Shown piece after piece: positions 36,629-46,511 of a stretch of 64,000 bases of DNA; within the stretch, counting starts at the first letter, position 1; each line of letters opens with the position of its first letter. The position numbers and the translations under genes are program-made. The notes beneath the pieces were generated by a model that did not search any database, had not been told where the DNA came from, and saw only the letters and a program-made list of their open reading frames with translations. Source of the DNA: Geminocystis sp. M7585_C2015_104 (GTDB taxonomy: Bacteria > Cyanobacteriota > Cyanobacteriia > Cyanobacteriales > Cyanobacteriaceae); the NCBI GenBank assembly GCA_015295805.1, contig DVEF01000015.1, positions 1 to 64,000 on the forward strand, given 5' to 3'.

Positions 36629-37265
36629 GAGTGGGAGAAGGGGTAGTTAACACTAAAGAATCTTCTGGAGAGAAAACCTCATCCGCCTGGTAGTTAGTCC
36701 ATTCCCTTAGTATCTCCCGATAGGTTTCTGGGGATAGCCGCATTTGTTGATAATATCCCTTGGCTTCTCTCTGTCTTTGAGCCTCAAATAGGATAACGGC
36801 AGCCGCTACAGAAACATTCAAAGACTGTGTCATCCCCATCATGGGGATGTGGATGTGTTTGTCTGCCAAAGACATGGCTTCAGGACTTACACCATCCCTC
36901 TCTGCCCCTACTATAATGGCACAGGGGACAGTATAATCCACAGTCCGATAAGAAACAGTATTCTCCCCTACATGGGCGGCATAAATACTATAACCTTTCT
37001 GTTTAAGCCCTAGAATAAGCTGTTTTATGTCTTGATGATAGGTCAGTTTTACCCACTTTTCCGCCCCAAGAGAAACACTGTGTGCTACAAATTCTTTTTG
37101 TGGTTCGGAATGCACCCAATGTACTTCCATTATCCCCACCGCCTCACAACTGCGAATAATGGCGGAAAGATTACGGGAGTTGTTAACATGGTCGGCAATG
37201 AGAGTCAAATCTGGTTGTCTTCTGGCTAATACGCTTTTGATTCTCTCCAGTCTTCGTTTTTCCAC
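36591..37265 (-). CDS. trmH: tRNA (guanosine(18)-2'-O)-methyltransferase
   Basis: A SPOUT-class enzyme that methylates the ribose of G18 in the tRNA D-loop. 224 residues starting at a GTG. Diagnostic stretches are ADHVNNSRNLSAIIRSCEAV near residue 24, IVGAERDGVSPEAM near 138 and MMGMTQSLNVSVAAAVILFE near 161. The extra C-terminal tail (Pro/Thr-rich, about 15 residues) is encoded within the region that overlaps the ferredoxin gene, so it probably arose by read-through into the neighbour. Confidence 0.93.
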   Translation of the reverse strand: MEKRRLERIKSVLARRQPDLTLIADHVNNSRNLSAIIRSCEAVGIMEVHWVHSEPQKEFVAHSVSLGAEKWVKLTYHQDIKQLILGLKQKGYSIYAAHVGENTVSYRTVDYTVPCAIIVGAERDGVSPEAMSLADKHIHIPMMGMTQSLNVSVAAAVILFEAQRQREAKGYYQQMRLSPETYREILREWTNYQADEVFSPEDSLVLTTPSPTPTNPTGHPPDGF

Positions 37266-37393
37266 TATCTTCTTGCCAACAACAGTTTGTACCTCTAGTT
37301 ACTGTTATAACCAATTCCCCATCCTGTCAGGAAGATAACATAATGTCAGTGGTATACTAGTTTAACCCGTAGGGTGTAAGTAAAATTGAAGGG

Positions 37394-39358
37394 ATGTGGT
37401 TAATGGGGAAAAATATCATCTTATCTTCACTAGCCTTGAGTTTACTGTTTTCCCCTACCTCTGTCGCCGCTGGGGAGAATAACCTTATTAGCTACAACAA
37501 AAACCTACTACTTGCGCAGACTAGAAGGGAAAAAGGCCTTTCTGAAAAAGAAATCCAAGAAATGACGCGGGAGTTACAAGCCTTGGTCCACCGGGTGGAG
37601 GCTACTCTGATTACAGTGGAAGCCAAAAATAGTGAGTATTCTGGCAGCAACTCTATGAGGGAAATAGCTGAAGAGATAGTACAATCCCGTAAAGGCAATG
37701 CCAGTAGCGTTAACAAAGTAAGTACCCGTTTCAACAACTCCCGCGCCATGGCTGCCATCCAAAATGCCAGGGAGGTACTTAAGCAATTCCCCTTGGTTGC
37801 TAGGCAAGATGCTAATAGGGCAAGGCAGATATGGGTGGAAGCACGGAGGCGTCTTTGGGATAGCTATCCAGTGGATCGTCCTTTCCCCCAGTCGGAAATT
37901 AGGGCTATGTGGGTGGATAGGGGAACCATTGTCAAAGCCCGGTCAAAAAAGGATTTGGAGCCTCTTTTCAACAAAATGGCAGGGGCTGGCATTAACACTG
38001 TCTTTTTTGAAACCGTCAATGCCAGTTATCCTATTTACCCAAGTAAGGTGGCCCCCGCGCAAAACCCCCTCACCAGAGGATGGGATCCCCTTAAGGCGGC
38101 CATTGAACTTGCCCATGAGAGGGGGATGGAATTACATGCCTGGGTATGGGTGTTTGCCGCCGCTAATGAAGGGCATAATCGGATTGAGAGAAAACCGGAT
38201 AATTACCTAGGACCAGTAATTTCCCGTAATCCTGACTGGGTTTTAAAAGATCAAAATGGCTTTGTTTTCAACCGTACTCCCGGTTTCAAAAAGGCTTTCT
38301 TCGATCCTGCCAATCCCCAGGTGCGTAATTACCTTCTCTCTCTGTTTGAGGAAATTGTTACTAAATATAATGTAGACGGAATACACTTAGACTACATACG
38401 TTATCCCTTTCAAGATAGTCACACTCGTCAGCATTTTGGTTACACCTCTGCAAGTAGGGAATTGTTTAAGCAAACTTATGGGATTGACCCCATTGAGATA
38501 CAACCTGGCAGTGAGCAGTGGCGTCTTTGGACTACTTTTCGCACACAGCAGGTTACCAGTTTTGTCAGTGAGGTGAGTCAACGTCTTAAAAGAAAACGTC
38601 CGGACTTGCTTATTTCTGCTGCTGTTTTCCCCATAGAGAGGGAGAAAAGACTTAATGTTATTCAACAGGATTGGGAAGAGTGGATGTTCAACGAGTGGGT
38701 GGATTTGATAGTTTTAATGACTTACGCACTAGACACGGGCAATTTTGAAACTCGCACTCGACCCATTCGCGATTTAGCTGACAAGAAGAATGGTAGTCTT
38801 ATTATTCCTGGCATTCGTTTATTAGGTGTGCCAGATAGGGAAACCATAGATCAGGTACAATCTATTCGTAACATGCCCTCTGGGGGTTATGCTCTTTTTG
38901 CCGCAGAGAATTTCAAGTCTTCCCTCCAGGGCATTCTAGCCCAAACCCAGGGCAGTACTAGTAGTAATCCTCAACCTTTGCCTCATCGTCAACCCTTTCA
39001 TAGTGCCTTCCAGCGTTATCTTTCTCTCAAACAGGAGTGGATTTTTGTCCTGGCTACTAATCGTATCGCCATTGATACCCCGTACATCATACCTTGGGCT
39101 GAACAGGCTGACAAACTCACTGCTAGACTTAGGGAATTGGTCAACAATCCTAGTGGGAATAATTTAAAACATGCTCAATCGGAATTATCCACCTTGAAGT
39201 TCAAACTTTCCCGTTATTTGGAAAGGGAAAAACGCCAGAATCCTGCCTTGGTAGACAGTTGGTTTAATCGTCTAATTACCATTGATAATTTGTTGCGTTA
39301 CGGGGAGAGGACTATGCTGAATGGCAATGGGAAAAATAATTCTATAACCCAGAAATAA
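37394..39358 (+). CDS. Exported glycosidase-like GHL10 family protein
   Basis: 654 residues. A signal peptide (LSSLALSLLFSPTSVAAGE) is followed by a helical N-terminal region and then a TIM-barrel-like domain from about residue 165. That domain carries the family sequences EIRAMWVDRGTIVKARSKKD, HAWVWVFAAANEG and the catalytic-strand-like VDGIHLDYIRYPFQ near 335. It matches the GHL10 (formerly DUF187) family, which is thought to act on peptidoglycan or exopolysaccharide. A helical tail of about 100 residues follows. The substrate is inferred only. TATACT at 37353-37358 is a possible -10. Confidence 0.85.
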   Translation: MWLMGKNIILSSLALSLLFSPTSVAAGENNLISYNKNLLLAQTRREKGLSEKEIQEMTRELQALVHRVEATLITVEAKNSEYSGSNSMREIAEEIVQSRKGNASSVNKVSTRFNNSRAMAAIQNAREVLKQFPLVARQDANRARQIWVEARRRLWDSYPVDRPFPQSEIRAMWVDRGTIVKARSKKDLEPLFNKMAGAGINTVFFETVNASYPIYPSKVAPAQNPLTRGWDPLKAAIELAHERGMELHAWVWVFAAANEGHNRIERKPDNYLGPVISRNPDWVLKDQNGFVFNRTPGFKKAFFDPANPQVRNYLLSLFEEIVTKYNVDGIHLDYIRYPFQDSHTRQHFGYTSASRELFKQTYGIDPIEIQPGSEQWRLWTTFRTQQVTSFVSEVSQRLKRKRPDLLISAAVFPIEREKRLNVIQQDWEEWMFNEWVDLIVLMTYALDTGNFETRTRPIRDLADKKNGSLIIPGIRLLGVPDRETIDQVQSIRNMPSGGYALFAAENFKSSLQGILAQTQGSTSSNPQPLPHRQPFHSAFQRYLSLKQEWIFVLATNRIAIDTPYIIPWAEQADKLTARLRELVNNPSGNNLKHAQSELSTLKFKLSRYLEREKRQNPALVDSWFNRLITIDNLLRYGERTMLNGNGKNNSITQK

Positions 39359-39796
39359 CTACTTACTTTTCGGGAAAATCTCCTCTCCGTGTATTCTTTG
39401 CGGGCAGGATTTATATCAAAAAGGATTTTATTGTTTTCTTTCCCAAAGTATCCTTTTAGTATTCCCAGGTCTGCCAAAAACTTGTTGGATATTTCTTACC
39501 ATCGGTAGTCGCATTTAGGCACAGCAATAGCAGAGTAGTTACAGTCAATGGGAAATCTGGGGATGACTGTCTAATCCCCAATTTCTCCTATGTTCCCATG
39601 GGACAATTTGACCAAAGCCTTAAAATAGGGGGTAGGATAAAGGGTGAGGATGCTAGTTCACAGGGCTATGGCAAGGCATTGGGGGACATAAGGCGAGCCA
39701 GTGAGGGTTATAGTGGTAATACTTGACAATTTCAGGGCTCGTATATGAGCTACCTCTTGCATGCCTCCGTCTTGTCATTCTGCATGAGGTATTGTT
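39359..39796. other. Decayed or non-coding stretch with coding-like remnants
   Basis: No intact gene. The plus frame from 39361 to 39723 is open apart from one TAG at 39457. The minus frame over 39700-39360 reads as protein-like text (for example KFLADLGILKGYFGKENN) with two stops. Both may be remnants; I cannot choose. TACCTCTTGCA (39751-39761) and TGCATGAGGTA (39781-39791) form an 11-bp inverted repeat with one mismatch followed by TTGTTTT, a possible terminator. I see no RNA gene. Confidence 0.4.
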
Positions 39797-40353
39797 TTAC
39801 AATTTAATACTCCGTTTAACTTGAAAAAAACACATTGGCCACTGCCTGGTTATAGCTAAATTGGGGAAAGAGCTGGGCTTTGGGCTGTGCAAACAATTCC
39901 AAGTCCACATAGGGGGGGAGGCTTTTAAAGTATCAATCAACCCCCAGGAGTCTTTACTAACCACTAGCCTGTAGGGGGGCGCGGATGGGGTAAAAGCCAT
40001 GACTCCGAGGGGGGGTGGAGACTATGATGCCCAACTGTCGGAGTAAGTCTTCTGCTGGGGTGTCACGTAGCATTTTGTAGGAGGTTTTTTTGGGAGATAT
40101 GGTAGGACTGGTTTAACAACAGCCCAATTTCCAAGAGGGTTTTTTCGTCTAGGGAAACATTGGGCAGTGGGAATTCTCCTCCCTTGGCAGATTTCTCCAG
40201 AAAGTCAACACTGGCATTGCCAACATATCTCTTCCCCCCATGATAACGCCCTTTTTTTCCATGGCGGGGGGTGTGGGGGTTGTTGCAATGGACTGTTACT
40301 TGTCCACTTTTACTGGGGGATTTATAATGGGAGTGAGTAATACGGTTTCCCAA
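39797..40353 (-). pseudogene. Frameshifted pseudogene, family not recognised
   Basis: The minus strand reads as one protein only if three frame changes are allowed, each at or near a homopolymer. The first is T7 at 40085-40091, after which the frame continues YKMLRDTPAEDLLRQLGIIV. The second is G6 at 39974-39979, leading to YRLVVSKDSWGLIDTLKA. The third is G7 at 39912-39918, leading to YVDLELFAQPKAQLFPQFSY and then a stop. The N-terminal fragment begins at a TTG three bases from the divergent GAF gene start. It contains SHYKSPSKSGQVTV, faintly like HicA toxins. I do not recognise the whole. Confidence 0.6.
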
Positions 40354-40355
40354 TT

Positions 40356-40982
40356 ATGACGGATTCCAAGCAACAGTCTCCCGAGGCTTTAGCCATAGAG
40401 GTGGCCTCCTTAAGGGGTATGGTGGAACAGTTGAGCAAGTATAAAAGGGCAATGGAGGCTCAACAAGAACTGTTTAAGGCCATTCTGAGAATGGGCAGTG
40501 TTGCCAGTGGGAGACTGATGTTACGTTCTGTGCTTCTAGAAATATGTGAGAAGACAAGAGAGATACTAAAAGCGGAAAAGGCAAGTTTGTTCATATTAAG
40601 CCCGAAGGGGGTGATAACAGAAAGTATATTGGCAAGGGGGCCAACCATTCAGGAGGAGAAGACTCAATTAATTGGGACTGTTTTGAAACAGGGGTTAGCG
40701 GGGTGGGTGTATCGTTATCGTCGGATGGCGCTAGTAAAGGATACCAAAGAGGACGAACGTTGGTTGGAATTTGAACGTCAACCCTATCAAGTGGGCTCTG
40801 CCATTTGTGTACCCTTCTTGAAAGGCAGTATAGTGCTGGGGATTCTGACACTCACCCATGCCCAACCCTATCATTTTAATGAGGACATGGCGGAGTTCAT
40901 GGAGGTTTTTTCTCCCTCCATTGCCATTGCTTTAGACTATGCCACTACCCTTTTTGAAGCTAGCTCTCAGCCTGGTCAATAG
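40356..40982 (+). CDS. GAF domain-containing protein
   Basis: 208 residues. An N-terminal coiled-coil stretch (about 8-45) is followed by a GAF domain (about 50-195), with the typical ICEKTREILKAEKASLFIL, GLAGWVYRYRRMALVKDTKE and SAICVPFLKGSIVLGILTLT. The conserved bilin-attachment Cys-His of phytochrome-type GAF domains is absent, so a small-molecule or protein-binding role is more likely than light sensing. There is no output domain, so it may dimerise with or modulate another protein. The stop is 4 bases from the rimM stop. Confidence 0.85.
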   Translation: MTDSKQQSPEALAIEVASLRGMVEQLSKYKRAMEAQQELFKAILRMGSVASGRLMLRSVLLEICEKTREILKAEKASLFILSPKGVITESILARGPTIQEEKTQLIGTVLKQGLAGWVYRYRRMALVKDTKEDERWLEFERQPYQVGSAICVPFLKGSIVLGILTLTHAQPYHFNEDMAEFMEVFSPSIAIALDYATTLFEASSQPGQ

Positions 40983-40985
40983 TTT

Positions 40986-41633
40986 TCATCTTGCCTCTTC
41001 TGCCAAATCCAGATTCAACAGTCCTAGGGGTGGGTTTATTTCAATTCTGCGGTTTTCCAGGTCCACTACTGGGACAATTTCGTCTACAAAGGGAATCAAG
41101 ACGGTGAAGGGTTTTGTTTTTCTTGGCCTAAATTTGCGCAACTTGGAATAGCGGTTTAGTTTACTCAAGTCGGGGATTTTTCTTTCTTTTTGGGGGGGTT
41201 GTTTATGGAGTTTGACTTCCAGGATGTCGTTGCCGGCGGCGAAAACATCTACTACCACTCCTATGTTTTCCCCAGTTGCCTGAATATAAACTTCTAGGTC
41301 AATCAGATCGGATACGTGATATTCTCCCTCTTTTAGTTCGGGTTTATCACATTTTAGTACAAAAATCTTACAACCCCTTAGAGTTTCTGCAGTCTGGCGA
41401 TCGTCAATGCCAGCAAATTTAACGACAAACACATTCTTGCCAGGGATTTTCCAGCCTCTTTCTAATTGGATTTTTTGGGGGGATGGGGAGTGGGGTTTAG
41501 TTATCCAGCGGATTCCGGGTTTTTGAAAACGTTCGGGAAAATCGGTATCACTTTGGACTTTTACATTCCCCTTTAAACCTTGGGGACATACAATTGTACC
41601 AATTTCTAGGAATTCTGTTATTTCCAGTTCCAC
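40986..41633 (-). CDS. rimM: Ribosome maturation factor RimM
   Basis: RimM helps assemble the head of the 30S subunit by binding S19. 215 residues starting at GTG. The N-terminal domain has FLEIGTIVCPQGLKGNVKVQ with SDTDFPERF, and the PRC-barrel C-terminal domain has EYHVSDLIDLEVY, followed by VLIPFVDEIVPVVDLENRRI near the end. A charged insertion of about 30 residues (QKERKIPDLSKLNRYSKLRK) splits the PRC barrel and is seen in other cyanobacterial RimM proteins. Confidence 0.93.
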   Translation of the reverse strand: MELEITEFLEIGTIVCPQGLKGNVKVQSDTDFPERFQKPGIRWITKPHSPSPQKIQLERGWKIPGKNVFVVKFAGIDDRQTAETLRGCKIFVLKCDKPELKEGEYHVSDLIDLEVYIQATGENIGVVVDVFAAGNDILEVKLHKQPPQKERKIPDLSKLNRYSKLRKFRPRKTKPFTVLIPFVDEIVPVVDLENRRIEINPPLGLLNLDLAEEAR

Positions 41634-41700
41634 TTTTTTTCCACTACTGACATAACCGGATTGTCATTATCCATTATTGTAACAACTATCCCCTTGTCTG

Positions 41701-43353
41701 CTACTGCCCTACCCCTACCCTTTCCCTAATTGCTTTCCAGGCGACGTCTAGGAGTTTGCGGGGGTGTAATTCTGGTTGAATTAGCTGCCATAGTCTTTTT
41801 ACTTCCTCGGTGTGGAGTCTATCGTCTTCTATCAGGGCGGTTATGATTTGCTGACGGAGGTATTCCCCTTCTGGGGATACTAAAAATTGTAGCCCGAGAC
41901 CAGCGGTAGGGAGAAGGTCAAAGTGTCCATCCATACGGGCCAGTGCTATCATATGTTCTAGTCTTTGCCATTGGAATTTGCCGTCTTTAAACAACACTTC
42001 CAGCAGACGTTTACGCATTGCCGGGGATTCTTCTGTTAAGAGTCTGCGGGAGACGTAGGGGAATGATACTTCTACGATGCGGAAATTAGGGTTTAAACTC
42101 AATGCTAATCCTTCTTGGGTTACTAGGGAGCGGATAATGAGGGCGAATTTTGCCGGCACTCGGAAGGGGTAATCAAACATCAACTCAGAGAAATCGTCTG
42201 TAATGGTTTTAAAATTGAAGTCAGAAACACTCCGGCCGATGGCGTTGTTGAATACTTTTTCTAGGGCTGGTATGATAGGTCTGATGTCGGTTTCTGGTGT
42301 CAGGAAACCCAGTTTAACAAAATCTTCTGCCAGGGCTTTATAGTCCTTATTGATCAGTTGAACTACAGAGGATACAATGGTCTCTTTAGTGTCTTCACTG
42401 AGTTGGTCCATCATGCCAAAATCGATATAGGCCATGCGGCCGTCTGGCATGGCAAATAGATTACCAGGATGGGGATCTGCGTGGAAGAATCCGTGTTCCA
42501 AAAGCTGTCTTAATCCGGAGATAACACCGATACGAATTAGATTATCTGGATTTAATCCTGCCGCTTTTATACTTTCTACATCAGTTAATTTATAACCATT
42601 TATCCACTCCAAGGTGAGGACTTTATGGGTTGTATAACGCCAGTATATGGCGGGGACTTTTATGTCTTTATCTCCTCGAAAGTTTGCGGCAAATTTTTCT
42701 GCATTTCTGGCTTCATTTAAGTAGTCGATTTCTTCAAAAAGTTTAGCACCGAACTCGTCTACAATTAGTTCTAGATTATGTCCTAGGTTGAGGGGTAAAA
42801 ACTTGCCAAAGTGTACTGCCATCCAGCGTAATAGGTACAAATCGAGGGTGAGGATTGGCAAAAGGTTGGGCCTTTGGACTTTTATAGCCACTTCCTCGCC
42901 GGTATGGAGATAGCCTCGGTAAACTTGTCCAAGACTGGCGGCGGCTACGGGTTGAGAGGAGATTTCGCGATAGGCTTCTTCTATTTTCAGGTCTAATTCT
43001 TTCTCGATAATCTGAAAAGCTATCTTATTATCGAAGGGGGGAAGCTGGTCTTGTAGCTTGGTTAATTCTTCCAAGTAATCTTTTTTTACTAAGTCTGGGC
43101 GGGTGGATAGAGCTTGTCCTACCTTAATAAATGTGGGGCCTAATCTAGTTAGAATTTGTCTTAACTCTTCAGCTCTTTTTTGCTTGTTTTTTTCTTCTTT
43201 TTTAAAGATTTTGTCTAGTAACAAATGTAGGTAGAAAATGCCAAAATGGAAGAGGATTTGTAGGCCACGACGGACAACCAACCAGGGGCGACGATTGTAG
43301 TAATTAGCAATTACTTCTGGGGAATAGCGTTGGAGGGTTTCAATGTCTGTCAT
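41701..43353 (-). CDS. ABC1/UbiB family atypical kinase
   Basis: 550 residues with the ABC1K signatures. The KxGQ motif is TFIKVGQALSTRPDLV near residue 74. The Ala-rich loop is AAASLGQVYRG near 136, followed by VAIKVQRPNL near 153. The catalytic-type DPHPGNLFAMPDGRMAYIDF lies near 295. In cyanobacteria and plastids such kinases regulate plastoquinone, tocopherol and other prenyl-lipid metabolism; several paralogues usually exist, so this one cannot be matched to a precise role. The C-terminal region carries no obvious membrane helices. Confidence 0.9.
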   Translation of the reverse strand: MTDIETLQRYSPEVIANYYNRRPWLVVRRGLQILFHFGIFYLHLLLDKIFKKEEKNKQKRAEELRQILTRLGPTFIKVGQALSTRPDLVKKDYLEELTKLQDQLPPFDNKIAFQIIEKELDLKIEEAYREISSQPVAAASLGQVYRGYLHTGEEVAIKVQRPNLLPILTLDLYLLRWMAVHFGKFLPLNLGHNLELIVDEFGAKLFEEIDYLNEARNAEKFAANFRGDKDIKVPAIYWRYTTHKVLTLEWINGYKLTDVESIKAAGLNPDNLIRIGVISGLRQLLEHGFFHADPHPGNLFAMPDGRMAYIDFGMMDQLSEDTKETIVSSVVQLINKDYKALAEDFVKLGFLTPETDIRPIIPALEKVFNNAIGRSVSDFNFKTITDDFSELMFDYPFRVPAKFALIIRSLVTQEGLALSLNPNFRIVEVSFPYVSRRLLTEESPAMRKRLLEVLFKDGKFQWQRLEHMIALARMDGHFDLLPTAGLGLQFLVSPEGEYLRQQIITALIEDDRLHTEEVKRLWQLIQPELHPRKLLDVAWKAIRERVGVGQ

Positions 43354-43450
43354 TGTCGTTTGTTAAATTAGTATAAATATTATTAAGTTTTTGTTATCTC
43401 TAATACCCATTATATAGGGGGATTATACAACAATAATGGGACAGACAGGA

Positions 43451-43479
43451 AACCCCCCGGGGGGTGGGGCTTGTTTCCA
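43451..43479. repeat. C6G6 palindrome downstream of the RNase J gene
   Basis: CCCCCCGGGGGG at 43453-43464 is a perfect 12-bp palindrome. It is flanked by GGAAA and TTTCC, which can extend pairing with the intervening GGTGGGGC bulged. It lies 20 bases beyond the stop of the RNase J gene. It is likely a 3'-end structure for that transcript, without a U-tract. Confidence 0.4.
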
Positions 43480-43483
43480 CCAT

Positions 43484-45388
43484 TTAGACGGAGGCGGTGG
43501 TAGTAGCGGTGGTTTTACGACGACGACGGGGGAATTTGCCTTCTATTTCTTCATCTGTTTCTGTCTCCGGGGTTTTCCTGCCTTCGGATACGTGTAGCAT
43601 GAAGATGACAAGGGGTTCACTTTGGATTTCTCGTTGGATAACGCGGGAGAGGTTGGCCTCTACTTCTAAACGGATGCCATTCCAGTTGATGTCTTCGCCG
43701 GCATTTAAGAGGAGACTGCTTTTGATACGATCTTGTATAGTCCTCTCGACGGTAAAGGAGATAAGACGTTCAAGGGTGGGCAGTTCCATGGTACAAACCA
43801 CGCCACGGAGGGTTATTTGTGGGGGGGAGAGGAGATTGCCTTCCGAGTCGGTGACGGCAGCCACGGTAACTACACCATCTTCCGCCAGTTGCTGACGTTC
43901 CTGCATTACATGGGCATGGACAACCCCTGCAGTATCTACCAACTGGATGCCGGAGGGGACTTTTTCGCCCTTACAGATGCTATCAGGGGTGAGTTCGACT
44001 GTTTCGCCATTGTTGACCAGGACGATGTTTTCTGGGGGTATACCCATACTACGGGCTATTTCAGCATGTTTTACCAACATCCTATATTCCCCGTGGACTG
44101 GCACAAAGAATTTGGGTTTAGTGAGGGCCAACATGAGTTTCTGGTCTTCTTGACACCCATGGCCGGAGACGTGTATTCCCAGATGCCTTCCATATATTAC
44201 ATCCGCCCCCTGTAGCATCAATTTATCAATGGTATCTACAACTGCGAGGGTGTTACCGGGGATAGGGTTAGCGGAGAAGACGACGGTGTCGCCGGGGCGG
44301 ATTTTGACTTGGGGGTGTTCCCCTTTGGCAATACGAGTCATAGCGGCCAGTTTCTCGCCCTGGCAGCCGGTGCAGAGGATTAATACCTCATGGTCTGGTA
44401 GATTAGAAAGATGACGGAGGGATTGGAAAAGGTGGTCAGGGCAGCGGATGTAGCCGAGATTACGGGCATGGGCAATAACGTTTAACATGGAACGTCCAAC
44501 TACCCCCACCTTGCGATTATATTTCTGTGCCAGGGAGAGGATGATATTTAGACGGTGGACGGAGGTAGAGAAGGTGGTGATAAAGAGACGGCCTCTGGTT
44601 TTGGCGAAAATGCTTTCCAGGGGGCCATATACGGCCATTTCCGAGGGGGCGAATCCGGGCACTTCCGCGTTAGTGGAGTCTCCTAACAGGCATAATACCC
44701 CTTTTTCTCCCAATTCTGCCAGACGGTGTAGGTCGAACCGTTCTCCGTCCACTGGGGTATGGTCTATTTTGTAGTCTCCTGTGTGGATGAGTACGCCGAT
44801 GGGGGTGTGGATAGCGAGGGTAAAGCTGTCGGCGATGGAGTGGGTGTTACGGATGAATTCTACTTTAAAGTATTTACCAATACTAACAACTTCTCTTGGT
44901 AGTACGGGGTGGAGTTTGGTCTTGTCTAGTAATCCTGCTTCTTCTAGTTTTTCCTCCAAAAGGGAGATAGCCAGGCGGGGGCCGTATATAAGGGGTAGGT
45001 CAATTTGTTTGAGGTGGTAGGGGATGCCGCCGATGTGATCTTCATGGGCGTGGGTAGCGATCATTGCTTTGATTTTGTGATTATTTTCCTTCAAATAGGT
45101 CATGTCGGGCAGCACAATATTAATGCCGTGCATGCCCTCGGTGGGGAAGCCCAAGCCGGCGTCTACTAGAATTATTTCATCGTCGTATTCATAGATGCAG
45201 GTATTTTTACCGATCTCATGAAGTCCTCCCAGGGGTATAATTTTTAGTTTTTTCTCTGGGGGATTCACAGGGGTTATTTCTGGGGTTGTTTCTCCGAGTA
45301 TTTTGTTTGTTTTTTCTAACCCTACAGTTTTTCTGCTGCGTCTTCCCTTGATGGCGTACACTTTGACCTCTCTTCTATTTTCTTCCAT
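43484..45388 (-). CDS. rnj: Ribonuclease J
   Basis: RNase J is a metallo-beta-lactamase-fold endo/5'-exoribonuclease used in mRNA decay and rRNA maturation. 634 residues. An N-terminal extension of about 45 residues is followed by IIPLGGLHEIGKNTCIYEYD and the metal site ATHAHEDHIGGIPYH near residue 110. The beta-CASP region contains GDSTNAEVPGF and later HVSGHGCQEDQKLMLALTKP. The C-terminus is basic and Arg/Thr-rich. AAAAGGAG precedes the ATG. Order asd-dapA-rnj matches other cyanobacteria. Confidence 0.96.
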   Translation of the reverse strand: MEENRREVKVYAIKGRRSRKTVGLEKTNKILGETTPEITPVNPPEKKLKIIPLGGLHEIGKNTCIYEYDDEIILVDAGLGFPTEGMHGINIVLPDMTYLKENNHKIKAMIATHAHEDHIGGIPYHLKQIDLPLIYGPRLAISLLEEKLEEAGLLDKTKLHPVLPREVVSIGKYFKVEFIRNTHSIADSFTLAIHTPIGVLIHTGDYKIDHTPVDGERFDLHRLAELGEKGVLCLLGDSTNAEVPGFAPSEMAVYGPLESIFAKTRGRLFITTFSTSVHRLNIILSLAQKYNRKVGVVGRSMLNVIAHARNLGYIRCPDHLFQSLRHLSNLPDHEVLILCTGCQGEKLAAMTRIAKGEHPQVKIRPGDTVVFSANPIPGNTLAVVDTIDKLMLQGADVIYGRHLGIHVSGHGCQEDQKLMLALTKPKFFVPVHGEYRMLVKHAEIARSMGIPPENIVLVNNGETVELTPDSICKGEKVPSGIQLVDTAGVVHAHVMQERQQLAEDGVVTVAAVTDSEGNLLSPPQITLRGVVCTMELPTLERLISFTVERTIQDRIKSSLLLNAGEDINWNGIRLEVEANLSRVIQREIQSEPLVIFMLHVSEGRKTPETETDEEIEGKFPRRRRKTTATTTASV

Positions 45389-45566
45389 AATTGCTCCTTT
45401 TTAGTTTTTTTCCTATTTTTTTCTCTATAATTTCTTCTTATTTACTCTTGGTAAACCTGATTTTGAACCCGGTAGAATAAAAAGAAAAACCCGCAACAAT
45501 TTTTCCTAGGAGATACAGGTTATTGTTATTTTAATACAAGTAAGATTAAAAAGGGGGCTGGGGGGA

Positions 45567-46463
45567 TTAGAGAAGATGGAGTTGGGAGAGGACATTTTTG
45601 ACCTCATCTTGTTGCTGTGGGGGGAGGGGGGAGAGGGGGAGTCTAACGCCGCCCACATCCCACCCTTGTAGCTGGAGAGCATACTTTACCGGTATAGGGT
45701 TTGTATTACAAAACAAAACTTTGAAGAGGGGGTATAGTCGGAGTTGGATTTGTTGGGCGAGGGAGGTATCTCCTTTTTGATAGGCTTGAATCATTTGTTG
45801 GATAAGGTTGCCCACTAGATGACTTGCGACACTAACGACACCGATACAACCCATTGTCATCATGGGGAGGGTTAAGAAGTCTTCGCCGGAGTAGATGAGG
45901 AAATTGTCAGGGGTTAGAAGACGGATTTTAGCGGTTTGCTCTAAGTCTCCACTGGCTTCCTTGATGGCGACGATATTGGGGCAGTCTTGTGACAGGAGGG
46001 CTACAGTTTCGGGGGACAGATTCCTGCCTGTACGTCCTGGGATGTTATACAACATTATGGGGAGGTCTGGGCAAGCTTGGGCGATGGCTTTAAAGTGTTG
46101 ATAGAGGCCTTCCTGGGGTGGTTTATTATAATAGGGCACTACATGGAGACAGCCATCCACGCCGATTTGTTGGGCTTTTTTGGTTTGGGCGACGGCTTGG
46201 GCGGTAGAATAACTACCCGTGCCCATGATAATCTTGGCGCCGGTGCCGGCCACTGCCTGTTTTACAACTCTTAACAATTCGTATTTTTCTTCGCTTTCCA
46301 GGGTGGGGGATTCTCCTGTAGTCCCACAGACCACCAAGCCATCACTGCCATTAGTAACTAGGTGGTAGGCAAGCCTTTCCGCCATGGCATAGTTAACGGC
46401 GCCATCAGCGGTAAAGGGTGTCACCATAGCGGTTAAAACTCGACCAAAAAGATAGTCACTCAT
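45567..46463 (-). CDS. dapA: 4-hydroxy-tetrahydrodipicolinate synthase
   Basis: DapA condenses pyruvate with aspartate semialdehyde, the first step of the lysine/diaminopimelate branch. 298 residues from ATG 46463; a GTG directly before it (46466) is an alternative. Motifs are [17 protein letters not shown] near residue 46, the Tyr region [20 protein letters not shown] near 107, and the Schiff-base lysine in [14 protein letters not shown] near 168. The substrate is supplied by asd, 48 bases upstream in the same unit. Confidence 0.97.
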   Translation of the reverse strand: MSDYLFGRVLTAMVTPFTADGAVNYAMAERLAYHLVTNGSDGLVVCGTTGESPTLESEEKYELLRVVKQAVAGTGAKIIMGTGSYSTAQAVAQTKKAQQIGVDGCLHVVPYYNKPPQEGLYQHFKAIAQACPDLPIMLYNIPGRTGRNLSPETVALLSQDCPNIVAIKEASGDLEQTAKIRLLTPDNFLIYSGEDFLTLPMMTMGCIGVVSVASHLVGNLIQQMIQAYQKGDTSLAQQIQLRLYPLFKVLFCNTNPIPVKYALQLQGWDVGGVRLPLSPLPPQQQDEVKNVLSQLHLL

Positions 46464-46511
46464 CACTGTATAGGGGGGTTAGGATTTGGGGTCAAGGGGA
46501 TAGGGCATGTA

